From Phoenix dactylifera (taxonomy: Eukaryota; Streptophyta; Magnoliopsida; Arecales; Arecaceae): a stretch of DNA of 64,000 nucleotides. How positions within the stretch are numbered: position 1 is the first letter of the stretch; each line of letters begins with the position of its first letter. Of this stretch, positions 24,626 to 35,156 are shown one piece after another. Made by a program: the position numbers and the translations under genes. The stretch is taken from contig NC_052392.1 of assembly GCF_009389715.1 (NCBI RefSeq), positions 34,517,144 through 34,581,143 of the forward strand, given 5' to 3'. A model generated the notes under the pieces. It was not told where the DNA came from. It did not search any database and worked only from the letters and a program-made list of their open reading frames with translations.

Positions 24626-24758
24626 GCTCTAGAAAGCGCCGGAAAATACTATTTCTTTTGTAGTGTAAGAACATTAATGCCAAATGTACCTCATCACTAT
24701 CTACAAGAACTTGATATCACTAGTTTCATCTTTTGAGAGCATGTTTGCATCAAGTATC

Positions 24759-25367
24759 AATTAGTCACCAAAAGTTTAAATTTATTGCAATATGGCCTAA
24801 TCATCTATCTGGACTCTAACACCGTTAATGGTGCATAAAAAAGACAAAAATACCCTTGATTCAAAGTGGTTGTCTTTTTGTCATTGATCTACATGCACAG
24901 ATATTAAAGTATTCCATCCTTTATAATCCATCCACCTATATAGATCATAAAGCATTCCATTCTCTTTCATTCATCTATCTACATAAATCTCAAAGCATTC
25001 CATTATCTATCACTCATTTACCTGCATAGATTTTAAAGTGCTCCATTCTTTGTCATTCATTTGCTAGCATAGATCTTAAATTACTCCAGCCTCAATCATC
25101 CATCTACATGCACAGATCTCAAAGAACTCTATTCTTTGTTATCAATCTACCTGCACTAATCCCAAAGCACTATGACTATGTTCTATTTTTCTGCATAGAT
25201 CTTAAAGAGCTCTGTTCTTTATTATCCATCTATCTACACTAATCTCAAAGTACTATGACTATGATCCAATTTTCCGTACAGATCTCAAAACTCTTTGTTT
25301 GTAAAGTATTTGCATGCACAAATCTCAAAGTGCCACATTGTAATGAATTTAAAGTTTTAGTGGCTAA
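24759..25367. mobile_element. TIR-bounded minisatellite element, copy 2
   Basis: It has the same inverted ends as copy 1 (ttagtcaccaaaagttt and, at the right, aaagttttagtggctaa). The interior has fewer agatctcaaag-type units than copy 1, which shows that the tandem array changes length. Confidence 0.5.
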
Positions 25368-25595
25368 TTAATACATTTTAAACTTTTGAGGTCAAAGTGT
25401 AAATGGCTCAAACTTGGAGGGGTGCCCTTGATTTTTTCTAAGTTAAATTTCATAACAGTTTTGACATATTAGTAACATAATGGCTTTTCATATAAACTAT
25501 CACAAGAAACGGGCTTAATGGTTCATGCAAAGGCTATTGACATCTCATGCAAATGAGCTGCTAGGAACAAAAAGAACTTTTTTTTCTTTTTTTGT

Positions 25596-25930
25596 AGGGA
25601 TTGCCTCTTCATCCACTGCTTCAATTAACAAGCAATCTATATTTGATATATTTGTGCCAAAACATGAATTCGCATACAGCTGCATCTATGGATGCGCAAA
25701 TAGAACAGAAACTATGTTTTTCCATCTTCATCGAAATATGTTCAGTATTCTCCTACTCAGTGATTAGAATGATTATTCTCCTACTCGGGATGCTGGCTTC
25801 GAAAGCTCCATTCCTAGAACAAACTATGATAAAAAACTTTTGGTCTTGGACATCAATGCACAACAAATTGGCATTGATGGAATGCACAACTTTTGGCATT
25901 GGAGGTAATGGAAAGAACCGAAAAGCACTT
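25596..25930 (+). pseudogene. fragment resembling an FCP1/NIF-type HAD phosphatase exon, copy 2
   Basis: It reads SINKQSIFDIFVPKHEFAYS, RNMFSILLLSD, a stop, then DAGFESSIPRTNYDKKLLVL and DINAQQIGIDGMHNF. The segment before KKLLVLDIN is present here but missing from copy 1. An in-frame stop makes it dead. The family call rests on the KKLLVLDIN motif and is tentative. Confidence 0.42.
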
Positions 25931-26140
25931 GGAGACATTGGAAATTTTTTCAGGAAGTTTAGTTACTTCCTAGAACGTCTAATACGTTGCTGCTAAGGAG
26001 GTATAAATGATGATCTCTATCATTTTCCCCCTCAATGAACCCATTTTCCTTGTATCATAATGTCTAGTCATGGACTGAATGTTATTATTAAATAAAGATT
26101 AATCATTAAATTTCTTGCGTGCATTGAAATTTCATTTCAG

Positions 26141-26492
26141 GCTGCTTGTGGGATTGTTGATGAACCAAAGGATCTGGTTCAAGATATCGATGCTTTGGAT
26201 GCTGAAGATCAGTTATCCGTGGTGGGTTATGTAGAAGACAATTTACCTATCTTAGCTGACAAGTGTTTGCTCTTTCTCCATTTAGTTTCTCCATTGGGCA
26301 CGATAACTGAACCAATTCAACATGTCTGGACACAGGGATTGTGCACAACATTAAGTGAGATTTCATTCCCTGGCAGCAGAGAGTGAGCTGAAGGTGGTTT
26401 ATAAGAAGTATTCGAGCCCTCAATATGGAGCTGTTGCATTGCATCCTCTTGCAAAGAAACTGCTCGATGAGCCAAAGGCAGCTTCAACATGA
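26141..26492 (+). pseudogene. cyclin B pseudogene with large internal deletion
   Basis: After an acceptor (catttcag) the frame reads PKDLVQDIDALDAEDQLSVV then GYVEDN, the conserved segment just before the cyclin box of plant B-type cyclins. Similarity then stops and resumes near 26325 with RDCAQH, an in-frame stop, VRFHSLAAESELKVVYKKYS and GAVALHPLAKKLL to a stop at 26490-26492, the cyclin C-terminus. The whole cyclin box between the two is missing. The intron-like acceptor indicates a genomic rather than a processed origin. Confidence 0.8.
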
Positions 26493-26726
26493 CTGGGTTG
26501 TTCAACAACTGGGTTGGATACTGAGTTATTATTTTTATTTCATTGTGGACTTTGTACCAAGTTTTTGAAGGAGGGGGATGCATAGAGGAAAGGGGGATTG
26601 GCTGAAGGCAGATCATCTTGCTGATTATAATGTTTGTTGTGTGCTTTTGGGTTCCTACTCCTTTCTTAGGAGTATTGGCCGCCCATGATATAGAGAAGCT
26701 TTGTATTTCAAATGTTTGATGTGTAT

Positions 26727-26842
26727 GGGGAGGAAGATGCACACAATATGTGAGAATAATGGGCTGAAGCCGGCAGTCCCACGTGTATGGGGAGGAAGAT
26801 GCACACAATATGCGAGAATAATGGGCTGAAGCCGGCAGGGAC
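26727..26842 (+). repeat. 60-bp tandem duplication spanning a polypurine tract and LTR start
   Basis: The block tgtatggggaggaagatgca ... gggctgaagccggca occurs twice with a period of 60 bases and only a single-base difference (tgtgag versus tgcgag) noticed. The gtgagaataatgggctgaag part resembles the plus-oriented start of the LTR seen in reverse at 32700-32741 and 37460-37506. Confidence 0.8.
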
Positions 26843-28200
26843 TGCCGTCTTCAGCCCATGGCGCAAGCCAGAACAGAGGATCACGATCCTCTGCTCCAGT
26901 TTTCTTGGGCGAGACGCGAGCGGAGGCACTGAGACCATTTCGGAGCCGCCCCACGGCCGCTTGAGCGGCTGCCGATCACGCTCAACCGCCATGGAAATCA
27001 CGGCGGTGAGCCGTTCAAAAATGTTTTTCTATAAATCCCCCCTTCCTCTGCCACCGAGCCACCATCTCCAAGCACTCTCCTCCCACTCCTCCCTCCTCCT
27101 CCTTCTCAGGTGGTCGGCGTGCCACCCCGGCCAAGCTCCATCCAAAGTTCTCCACGATTGCTCTGTTCCTTTGATTGCTCCCTATTTCGAGCGTTGTCGC
27201 CACTAGTCGCCACCGGTTGAGCAGCCGCGGCCGAGGTCCTTTGCCTCCGTCGATTGCCGATGAGCTTCCCTTCCATATTCTTCTCTATTTTTCATTTTGT
27301 AAAGTTGTTCTTCTTCCTCTATTCTGGCCCCAAACTAAGACTGTCTCGGTTTTCCTTCCCGCTGGTCGTTTCCCACTTCTGCTGCCTGCCACCGCAGTAT
27401 CCGCCGCCTCTGTCACCGGTTCCACCGTGCCGGACCTCCGGCCACCCAGGCCTGGCCAATGCCGGACCTTCGAACATCACCTCCCTCTCTTCCTTCTCTT
27501 CCCGCTTCGTCCTTGTTTTCTCAACGGGTTGAAGGAACACTCTTGGGCCGTGTCCACCACATTTTGGGCCAAGTGGGAAAAAAATGATGAAGATTCCCTC
27601 TATTTATCCAATTGGGCCGTCTCATCTACTTGGGCCGTGTTGGGCCATTTCATCTACTTTGGTTGAGTTTATCCAATTGGGTCGTGTTGGGCTGTTTCAT
27701 CTGCTTGGGCCGTATTCATCTATTTTGGGCCCTGTTGGTTCGTGCCCATTGTCGGCCAAATTTGGGCCCAGCAGGCCATGCCCATTGTGGGCCAAATTTG
27801 GACTCGATTTAATCATTTTGGGCCTTGTTGGGTTGTGTCCATTGTGGGCCGAGTTCAGGCCCTATTCATCCTATTGGGTCGTATCTGTTGTAGGTCGTAT
27901 ACCTATTGGGCCTTGTTCACCCTGTTAGGCCATATCCATTATGGGCCAAGTTCAACCCTATTCACTCTGTTGGGTTGTGTCCATCATGGGCCGAGTTCGG
28001 GCCTTATTGTCCTGTTGGGCTGTCTATGGTGGACCGTATTTCTCTTGGGCCCTGTTGGGGCCTATTCATTCATTGCGGGTTGTATCCTTTTGGGCCTTGT
28101 TGGGCCCTATGCATCTATTGTGGGCCCTGTTGGGCTCTATATATCCATTGTGGGCAAGTCTGTTCAATTTGGGTCAAAAAAAGAGAGAGAGAAGGAAAAC
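26749..28200 (+). mobile_element. LTR-like sequence, plus orientation, 3' end not found
   Basis: It begins TGTGAGAATAATGGGCTGAAG, close to the reverse complement of the LTR end at 32741 (TGTGAGATACTGGGCTGAAG), and it has the same GC-rich then GGGCC-rich order. No matching end or target duplication was found, so it is either a truncated LTR or a diverged relative. Frames up to 186 codons here come from the tandem GGGCC array and are not genes. Confidence 0.5.
27545..28160. repeat. GGGCC-rich tandem array, irregular ~50-60 bp units
   Basis: Degenerate units combine ttgggccgtgttgggcc, gtgcccattgtgggccaa and gttcaggccctattcatc. The same vocabulary occurs once or twice in the LTRs at 31360-31440 and 36120-36215 in reverse, so this looks like an expansion of an LTR segment. 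Confidence 0.75.
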
Positions 28201-29684
28201 CCTCTTTGTCTCTCTTTAATTGACTTGTGGACTAGATACATTGATTTATGCAGTCGACCCAGGCCAACTTTCTCTTTTTCTATTTTGGTCAAACTGGATT
28301 GAATAAGCCAAGCCTCTAATTGGACCTAACTTAGTGGATTCAGCTCGAAACTAAATAGATCAGGCTCAAAAACACAACTTGCCTTAGATCGTCTCTCTTT
28401 CTCTCTCTATGCAAGCCCACATTCTGATTAGATCTAGACATCTCCCCAAATGGTCGACCCGAACCACTCAATCCAGGCCCGTGATTAGCATCAGATCAGG
28501 ACTTGGACCAAGATTCTCTCTCTAAGCTTCTTTCTCTCTCTAAGCCAGACCTAGGAATTTTAGTTCAAATCCCTGGCTTCCTTTTTACTCGGATCTAAGT
28601 TGATCCCTAGGTGGACGCACTGCACCGTCTTGATATCCGGACGGTAGACTGGTCCATTACTTTAATCCCAACTAGTTTTGACTACTTTTTGATCTTTACC
28701 ATTGAATCCTCCTTGCTCGAATTGACCTAGCCAGTCGAGCACAATCACCTGACCAACCTGATATGTTTATAACCAACTCCACTCTCTATTCTTTCAAAAG
28801 TGAATCCATACTCGCATCCCCATATAACCAATACCTCAATAGGTAGCTCATTCAACGGAAGATTGGCTTTGAGTCAGTAGCACGCTTGGAATACTTTTTT
28901 TCCTTTGTATAGAGTGTGGTCAACCTAGCTGGACTTCCTTAACAACTTCTTGGGCCTTGACTTTGCTAGAAGAACAAGTTGAGGTACAATAGGCTAGATA
29001 ATAGGCTCACTTCAAGCTGGGATCCTCCGTGGTGCATGCTTTGCACCGCAGAAGACAGTGCATATTTGGAATCTCGAGAATGGATGGCTGCCAGACATCA
29101 TGCTGGCATGCGAACACAATGGACAATAGCTATCCATTTCTAAGATGGGCGATTTGTCGCCCATGCAAACACATATTGTAGAGGTTTTAAACTCACCCTC
29201 TTCATGCTCCGAAATCGGAAGGAGTCAGCTGTGAAACTAGGAGGGAAGAGAGAAATGCTGATTAGACCCGATTTAGAATATGGACTGGGTTTGGATTGGC
29301 CCAGATTCCCCATCCAACCCAATCCACTTGTGGCTCCTGCCATGACTTTATTGTGATCAAAGAAATGATGAAGAGGGGTACATGAAGACAGGAATATGAC
29401 GAGCTCGATCGGAGGCGCATTGTACCTTTTTGGAAGTCCTAATAAACTCCTGTCATAGAGAGACAGGAAACAGGGGCAATAGAAAAGCATGGGAACTCGT
29501 TTAACACAAATTAGTAGCTAGATTTTTTCTGTAGTTTAATTACAATGCAAGAATATATTTATCTCTCCGTTCAGAAATTTCCTGCATGGACTGCTTAATT
29601 CAGCAAATTGAGAGTACTGCCACCATTCTAAGTTTGCCGTGGGAAGCCAATTCTTCCTATAATTCAACTTGCACAAGATCTGTC
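28201..29684. other. 3' flank of BTB copy A, no independent gene
   Basis: From about 28830 the sequence is colinear with the flank of BTB copy B (50690-51740), sharing aggtagctcattcaac versus aggtagctcatacaac and tcttgggccttga. Near 29255-29336 are GGGTTTGG/CCCAACCC motifs resembling a hAT-like MITE end that recurs downstream of copies B (51380-51468) and C (60030-60120). Confidence 0.55.
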
Positions 29685-30366
29685 TCACCGTTTGCAAGTG
29701 ATCTCCACACATAAATGAAGAATGTCACCGAGTATAAAAGGGCAGGTCCTGCTAAGAAGTTGGGTCCAGAACCCAGGGAGAAGGTCATTACCTCCGGCAT
29801 TTTCCTGTCCAGCAGGAATAAAGGCGCCCGTGCCCATCTCAAGCCACTCCACCCCAGTACGTACCATAAACCTTGTGGCGTAGGCATTCTCGTCCAGGAT
29901 TTCTGCCTTCGCAGTGATGCTCAGATCAAAAAAGAATGTCCTTCTAACCTCTTTGCAGGAAGCCACAAGACTTAGTAGTTGGTGGCCAAACTGGAAGTCC
30001 TCGGACTCCCTTCTGCCCAAGGAGTGAAACATATCTAGCAGCTCAGAATTAGCGAGGCTGAAGTACACTTCGCAGCGGTCGAATTCTGGGAACCAGAGCC
30101 TGTTGACTGCTATGGGCGTGCGCCTGTAACGCCGCTCAAGAAATTGGTCGCTCGACCACCACCCCCTGGGGAGTCTGCGTCTGTATGTCTCCCTGACCTT
30201 GAAAGCCAGGGCCTCGATGATAGCCCCGGATACGGATTCAGGGTAGAAGAAGTCGCATTGGAGGGCGTCTTCCAGCTTTTGGCGTGTCAGGTAAATGAAG
30301 CGGATGAGGCGTTCCAGGTGCAGTTCCTTGGCAGTGCAGTGGTCTTCTGGTTTTGGGTAGTGTGTC

Positions 30367-32741
30367 TGTCACGCCCCGAGCCCGAGGCGCGGCAGACGCC
30401 GCACGCCCGCACGCCCGCACGCCCGCACGGCGGGCCGCACAGGCGTGCAAGGCATCGGATCATATCAAAGCAAATACAGATATTCAAAACTGACATAATT
30501 ATTTAAATTTATTCAAAAGCAGTCTTACAAAATTTCAAATAACATATGCTTACGTAAGTCAAATACTTTAATCAATCAAACTAAAGGACCAATAACTGAA
30601 GGAATCGTCGGAAAATCTAACGCACTCCTCAATCCCGTGAGATCAAGCCTCTGGATCTGAAAAAATGGAGAAAATAGAATAATGAGCTACACTAGCCCAG
30701 TAAGCAACAAAATACCCTAGAGTGGGGTCAGAGCATATCAGATCAAAATACAGGATAATGTCTGGAATAAATCATAAATAACATCGTTTTGTTGTTTTCA
30801 AAACTTATTATCATTTTTTCAAAAACTCTTATACCAGAATCTCAACATAATAGGCTACGGCCACGTAACCCAGTGGCATGGGTTGCACAAGGTGCCAAAC
30901 ACCACTATTATTAAGCACCGGTGGTACGGTGTCCAAATACCACTATTCTAATCACCGGTGGTACGGTGTCGAAATCGGTTCCTCACAGATACAAGTCGAC
31001 AGGTCCAACGTATAATCCCCATTGGCGGGGCCAGAACAGAACAGAACAGATCATAGCCATGCTGAGAATGCATATATATATATAAAAATATATTTCATGG
31101 ATTTCAGAGCATATAACATGATTTTCAAATAAAATTTAACTTGTCTGACCCATTTTACTGAATGCAAAACATATATCAAAACATAATCAGTTTATTAAAT
31201 AATTCAGAAATCACACTTGAAGTATTAAGTTACTTACATCTTCTCGCTTGATTCCTACTTCAGATAGACGGATCAGGTTCACCTGTTTAAATTTAATTAA
31301 TTCCTTATTAATTTCAGAGCTAAGCAAAATCCAAAAATAATACTATTGGTCACGGCCCAACAGGGTCCAGAGTTGGCCCATAATGGGCATGGCCAGATAG
31401 GGCCCATATTGGGCACGGTCCAATGGGCCCACATAGACCCAGCTAAATAGGGCCCCCAAGGTTGGCTTCTAATTGGTTTATTTATGCAATAAAATTTATT
31501 GCAGGGACTAATACTTAATTACAGGGTACTGTTCTATAATAAACTTTAGTGGAGGGACCAATCAAATATATTTGGGGAGCCTTATGTAATAATCTTTCTT
31601 ATAGGGACCAAACATAAATTACAGAATATCCTTTTTGTGAAATAATATACTGGCAAGGGCTTATCTACAAAATTTCATTTATTGGCCAAATGGGTTCGGA
31701 TTCCGGGTTCGGGTTTGGGTTCGAGTTTCGGGTTCGGGTTCGAGCTCCGGGTTCGAGTTCAGAGTTGAACTGGGTTTCGGGTTTGGACTGAGTTTCAGAT
31801 TTGGACTGGGCCCACAAAAGGGTACGACCCAAATAGGGCCCGGACTAGGCTGAACTAGGCCCGATTTGGGCCCACAAAAGATTATGGCCCATCTGGGCCC
31901 AACACTATTGAACTGGGCCCAAGTTGGGCCCACAGTGAACCAGGCCCAAGTTGGCCCAGTTCGGCCCACGATGGGCCTTCATCTTCCCCAAACTCCCCAT
32001 GGACAGGGGAGATGGGTACCAAGAGAAGGGAGAGGGGAGAGGGGAGAGGGGAGAGGGCTGGCTAGGTGGCCGAAGGCCACCCCTCGGTTGACGGCCAGCC
32101 GGCCGCGGAGGCGGCCGGCGGCCGCTGCGACGGCTAACGGGGAGGAGGGCAACCGAGATGATCTCGGTTTGTAGGGGCGAAACAGAGGAGAAATCAAAGG
32201 TAAATGGCAACGAAATGAAGAGCCAAAGAAGAGGCCTACCGGTGGACGATGGAGGCGGCGGATCCCGGCCGCAGGTGGCTCAGTTCGGCGGTCAAGTGGC
32301 GGCGATGGCGGTGGGGCTCTCCGACAGGAAGAAGATTTCAAAACAGGGGAGACTCGCGACGGGGTTTCGGACAGCGCTCGGCCGGGAGGGCACGCCGGTC
32401 ACCAAGGAGAGGAGGAGGAGGGAAGGAGGGAAGAGGAGGAGGAGACGGAGGAGAGGGAGGAGGGCTCGGGTGATCTCCGAAGGAGGAGGAACGGGGGTTT
32501 TATCACCCCATTTCAACGGCTCTCCGTTGCGGGAATTGCGGCGGAGGCGAAATCAGCGGCCGTGCGTGCGGCCGCGAGGTGGACGCGGGACGACCGCGGT
32601 GCAGCCGCGGGATGCCCGCGGCGTCTCTGCGCCCGAAGAAGAAGGAGGGGATCGCAGACGCGATCCCCTGCTACGCCCCTTCCAAAAGAGGCGTTGGGCT
32701 GAAGTCGGCTAGGGCTGCCGGCTTCAGCCCAGTATCTCACA
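30367..32741 (-). repeat. LTR, left copy
   Basis: It starts TGTCACGCCCCGAGCC and ends CAGTATCTCACA. It contains an extra run of cgcacgcc units near 30405-30425, a ~38-bp duplication around 30901-30975, a GGGTTCGG-rich tract (31690-31790) and a GC-rich third near the right end. Long frames in the GC-rich part occur identically in the other LTR and are not genes. Confidence 0.95.
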
Positions 32742-32760
32742 TTCTCTCCTCCTTAAGAAA
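32742..32760 (-). promoter_or_regulatory. polypurine tract of the LTR element
   Basis: In reverse complement this reads TTTCTTAAGGAGGAGAGAA directly before the LTR. It is the plus-strand DNA primer site and shows the element's minus orientation. Confidence 0.8.
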
Positions 32761-32950
32761 ATTTCGTCCTCGAAATTTGAGAGATCTAGGCCTTTCAAAT
32801 TTAGAAATGCTCAGCCTATTGAGTAATACAAATCCAAGTTCTCATTCTCCTCGGTCAAAATCAGTGATAGATAGCTTTAGATCAATTATCAAAACTTTCA
32901 TATAAACTCGCAAGATTAACACTCGATGATAATTAACATAGATAGCTTTA

Positions 32951-33002
32951 GATGATAATTTCAGTCTGAGATTAACTAAAATCTCAGACTGAAATTATCA
33001 TC
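32951..33002. repeat. perfect 22-bp inverted repeat with 8-bp loop
   Basis: The arms 32951-32972 (gatgataatttcagtctg...) and 32981-33002 are exact reverse complements around taactaaa. It lies inside the retroelement near its 3' end, so transcript or DNA could form a stable hairpin. Function is unknown. Confidence 0.95.
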
Positions 33003-35137
33003 TTGATGCATGTTCACTCGAGATCGGATCAGGATCGATTCACAATAGGATTGATTAAAATTAGTTGTGTTTGGGATAGAACTTGAAATAAAATGAATTT
33101 GATGCTCATATTATGGTAAGGAGCTGATCCCACAATAGATAATGACCAACCTTAGAGTCAAATCATTATATTGCTAAGAATATGATTCGCAAAATGAACA
33201 TGTACTGATGATCATTAGGTAGCAACGATTTATCTCAAAAATGATTTGCATCAAATCACAAAAGCAAGTCTGGAAAGACAAAGTATTGATACTATGATTC
33301 AATATGCCGCAAAGCTTTTAACTTAAACTTATAAATCATAAGATGGAAGCAAATAATGCATGGTTTATTCCGATACTTAACAAATTAGACCATATTTAAT
33401 CAATAATCAACCAATCTTGGTCATGATATCCTCAAATTTTTCTTAGCATACCCAAAAATAGCAAAGTCTATCCAAGAGATAACATAATCTTATCATGATT
33501 GACCTGAGAATCAATAGCATACACCTTCCCTTATTAACAAAATCTTTCATTATTGAACAACATAGTCTTTCATAATAACATGTTACCAAAACACAGTCAA
33601 TATTTTTGACTAGTTTAAATTGACTCAGTCCATCATACTTTCGCTGCGCAACTCTGATCAATATTCTCCAAAATTTCTTAATGATCCCAGATCATCAACA
33701 TTTTTTTCTTTTTTTTTTTTTATCCAAGCAAAATTTTATCCTTGCTTTCCAAGTACACTAGGTCATGATTAACCCTTGAGATAGTTGTCGTATTTGTCCC
33801 ATCGTATAATCAAGTAATCATATTCTAGATCCAAATTTGAACTAGCCAATCCTAGTTTCCCTTGACAATTCCATTATACAAGTTAATATTTATTCTAAGC
33901 TTTGTTAATTAAAAGATTCTAGATTAACTTACTCAGGAGCTTACTCAATCATCCCGAATCTTTTCTTTTAGGCTAAACTTATTTGGGCCTCTCATAAAAT
34001 CCCACTTGCATTTCTCATATGGTGATACAAAATCCACAATCAACTCACAGCCTTGATTAATAAATATTTAACTCACACAAATCTAATAATCTGGTTCAAA
34101 GATTTACAAGAAATTCCTCCAAGATATAAGCTCTATGATTTTTCATTGAGATCAATTCCTTAAATAAGTAAAATATTTTTTTATTTGCAATACTGCAAAC
34201 ATTTCGGAATCTTGTAAACTACTAGACTTAGAGAATCTATTCAAAACACCACAAACTCATTAACTATTTCATCCCTTTAATAATAGTTCCCATTTTTTTT
34301 TAATATATATATTGCAGATAAAAGAATCTACTAATAACACAATGATATCCATATTGATCAAAATCAGAAACACTATACTTTCCAACGAAATTTTTCATTA
34401 ACAAGAAAAACCATCAAGAACTTTTCCAAATCAAAGAGGACCTATTTTCGACCAACCCAAAAATATTTTAATACTCTAATATTCTCAAGACGTACTAATT
34501 GACTTCCCATCAAAATACCAATCTTAATTGTAAAACGAAAAGATATAAAATTTCAAGTCCCAAGTAGAGCCAAAGAAGAACTCTTGAGTCTCATCCTTAA
34601 ATATATTTTACTTATATATAACAATTTCATGTTTGATCCGACTACATATTTTAACCTCGAAGAATATCATAAAATCTCTCCTAGTTCAAGCATTAGACAA
34701 CTTCCTATGAACGAAACTTAACTTGCCACCAAATAATTAACTTCAAACTAGAAGTAATATCCACAATACCTGATATCAAGTTGAACTTCAAAAATAATTA
34801 CATTGCACGATAATATTCCATGATTAACATTCCTTCACTTAATTTAGTCAAAATCTAATTAATCATAACTTGAAATACAAATTGCTCTACCAAGAATACT
34901 CTCGGAATAGCTTATTCACACTTCGGTTACGACCATAATTAGGTTTCATTCTAATTTTAGCATTTCAAAATTATGATAAAATAACTCAAATTTATCAATA
35001 ACAAAAGCAAATAAATGCCTTCGTCTAATGGCCTAATGTCTACCCATCTCTCAAACTTTCCGATGAATCCTAAAGATCCTAAAACTTAAGCTCCATCTGA
35101 CTATTTCAAACACAATCCCTAGGAATCTGAAACCTGA

Positions 35138-35149
35138 GCTCTGATACCA
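35138..35149 (-). promoter_or_regulatory. primer-binding site (initiator tRNA-Met) of the LTR element
   Basis: In reverse complement it reads TGGTATCAGAGC, the standard plant tRNA-iMet primer-binding sequence, seven bases from the LTR boundary. Confidence 0.88.
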
Positions 35150-35156
35150 CCAAATC

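Larger units (their letters stand above)
21076..24665 (+). mobile_element. CACTA (En/Spm-like) transposon with captured PFP-beta gene
   Basis: The element begins CACTACAGGAAATG and ends TTTCTTTTGTAGTG, so both ends carry CACTACA in inverted orientation. It is flanked by the 3-bp duplication TAA (21073-21075 and 24666-24668), as expected for CACTA elements. Subterminal regions carry many GCCGACGCT/AGCGTCGG palindromic motifs (21105-21140 and 24232-24625). No transposase frame is present, so it is non-autonomous. Its interior holds the promoter and first five exons of a pyrophosphate-dependent phosphofructokinase beta gene. Confidence 0.92.
24752..25930 (+). repeat. segmental repeat copy 2 (partner at 13356-14849)
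   Basis: This matches copy 1 from gtatcaattagtcaccaaaa through the phosphatase-like fragment. Its TIR-bounded minisatellite is shorter (about 24759-25367) while its gene fragment is about 60 bases more complete. Beyond about 25930 the two copies diverge. Confidence 0.85.

Noticed and set aside
27742-28302. 186-codon frame rich in Trp-Ala-Leu-Leu-Gly
   Set aside because: It is a product of the GGGCC tandem array; similar frames occur in other phases of the same array.
32158-32712. 184-codon plus-strand frame, repeated at 36923-37477
   Set aside because: It lies in the GC-rich part of both LTRs and is antisense to the element; it has no domain, and its conservation reflects LTR identity.
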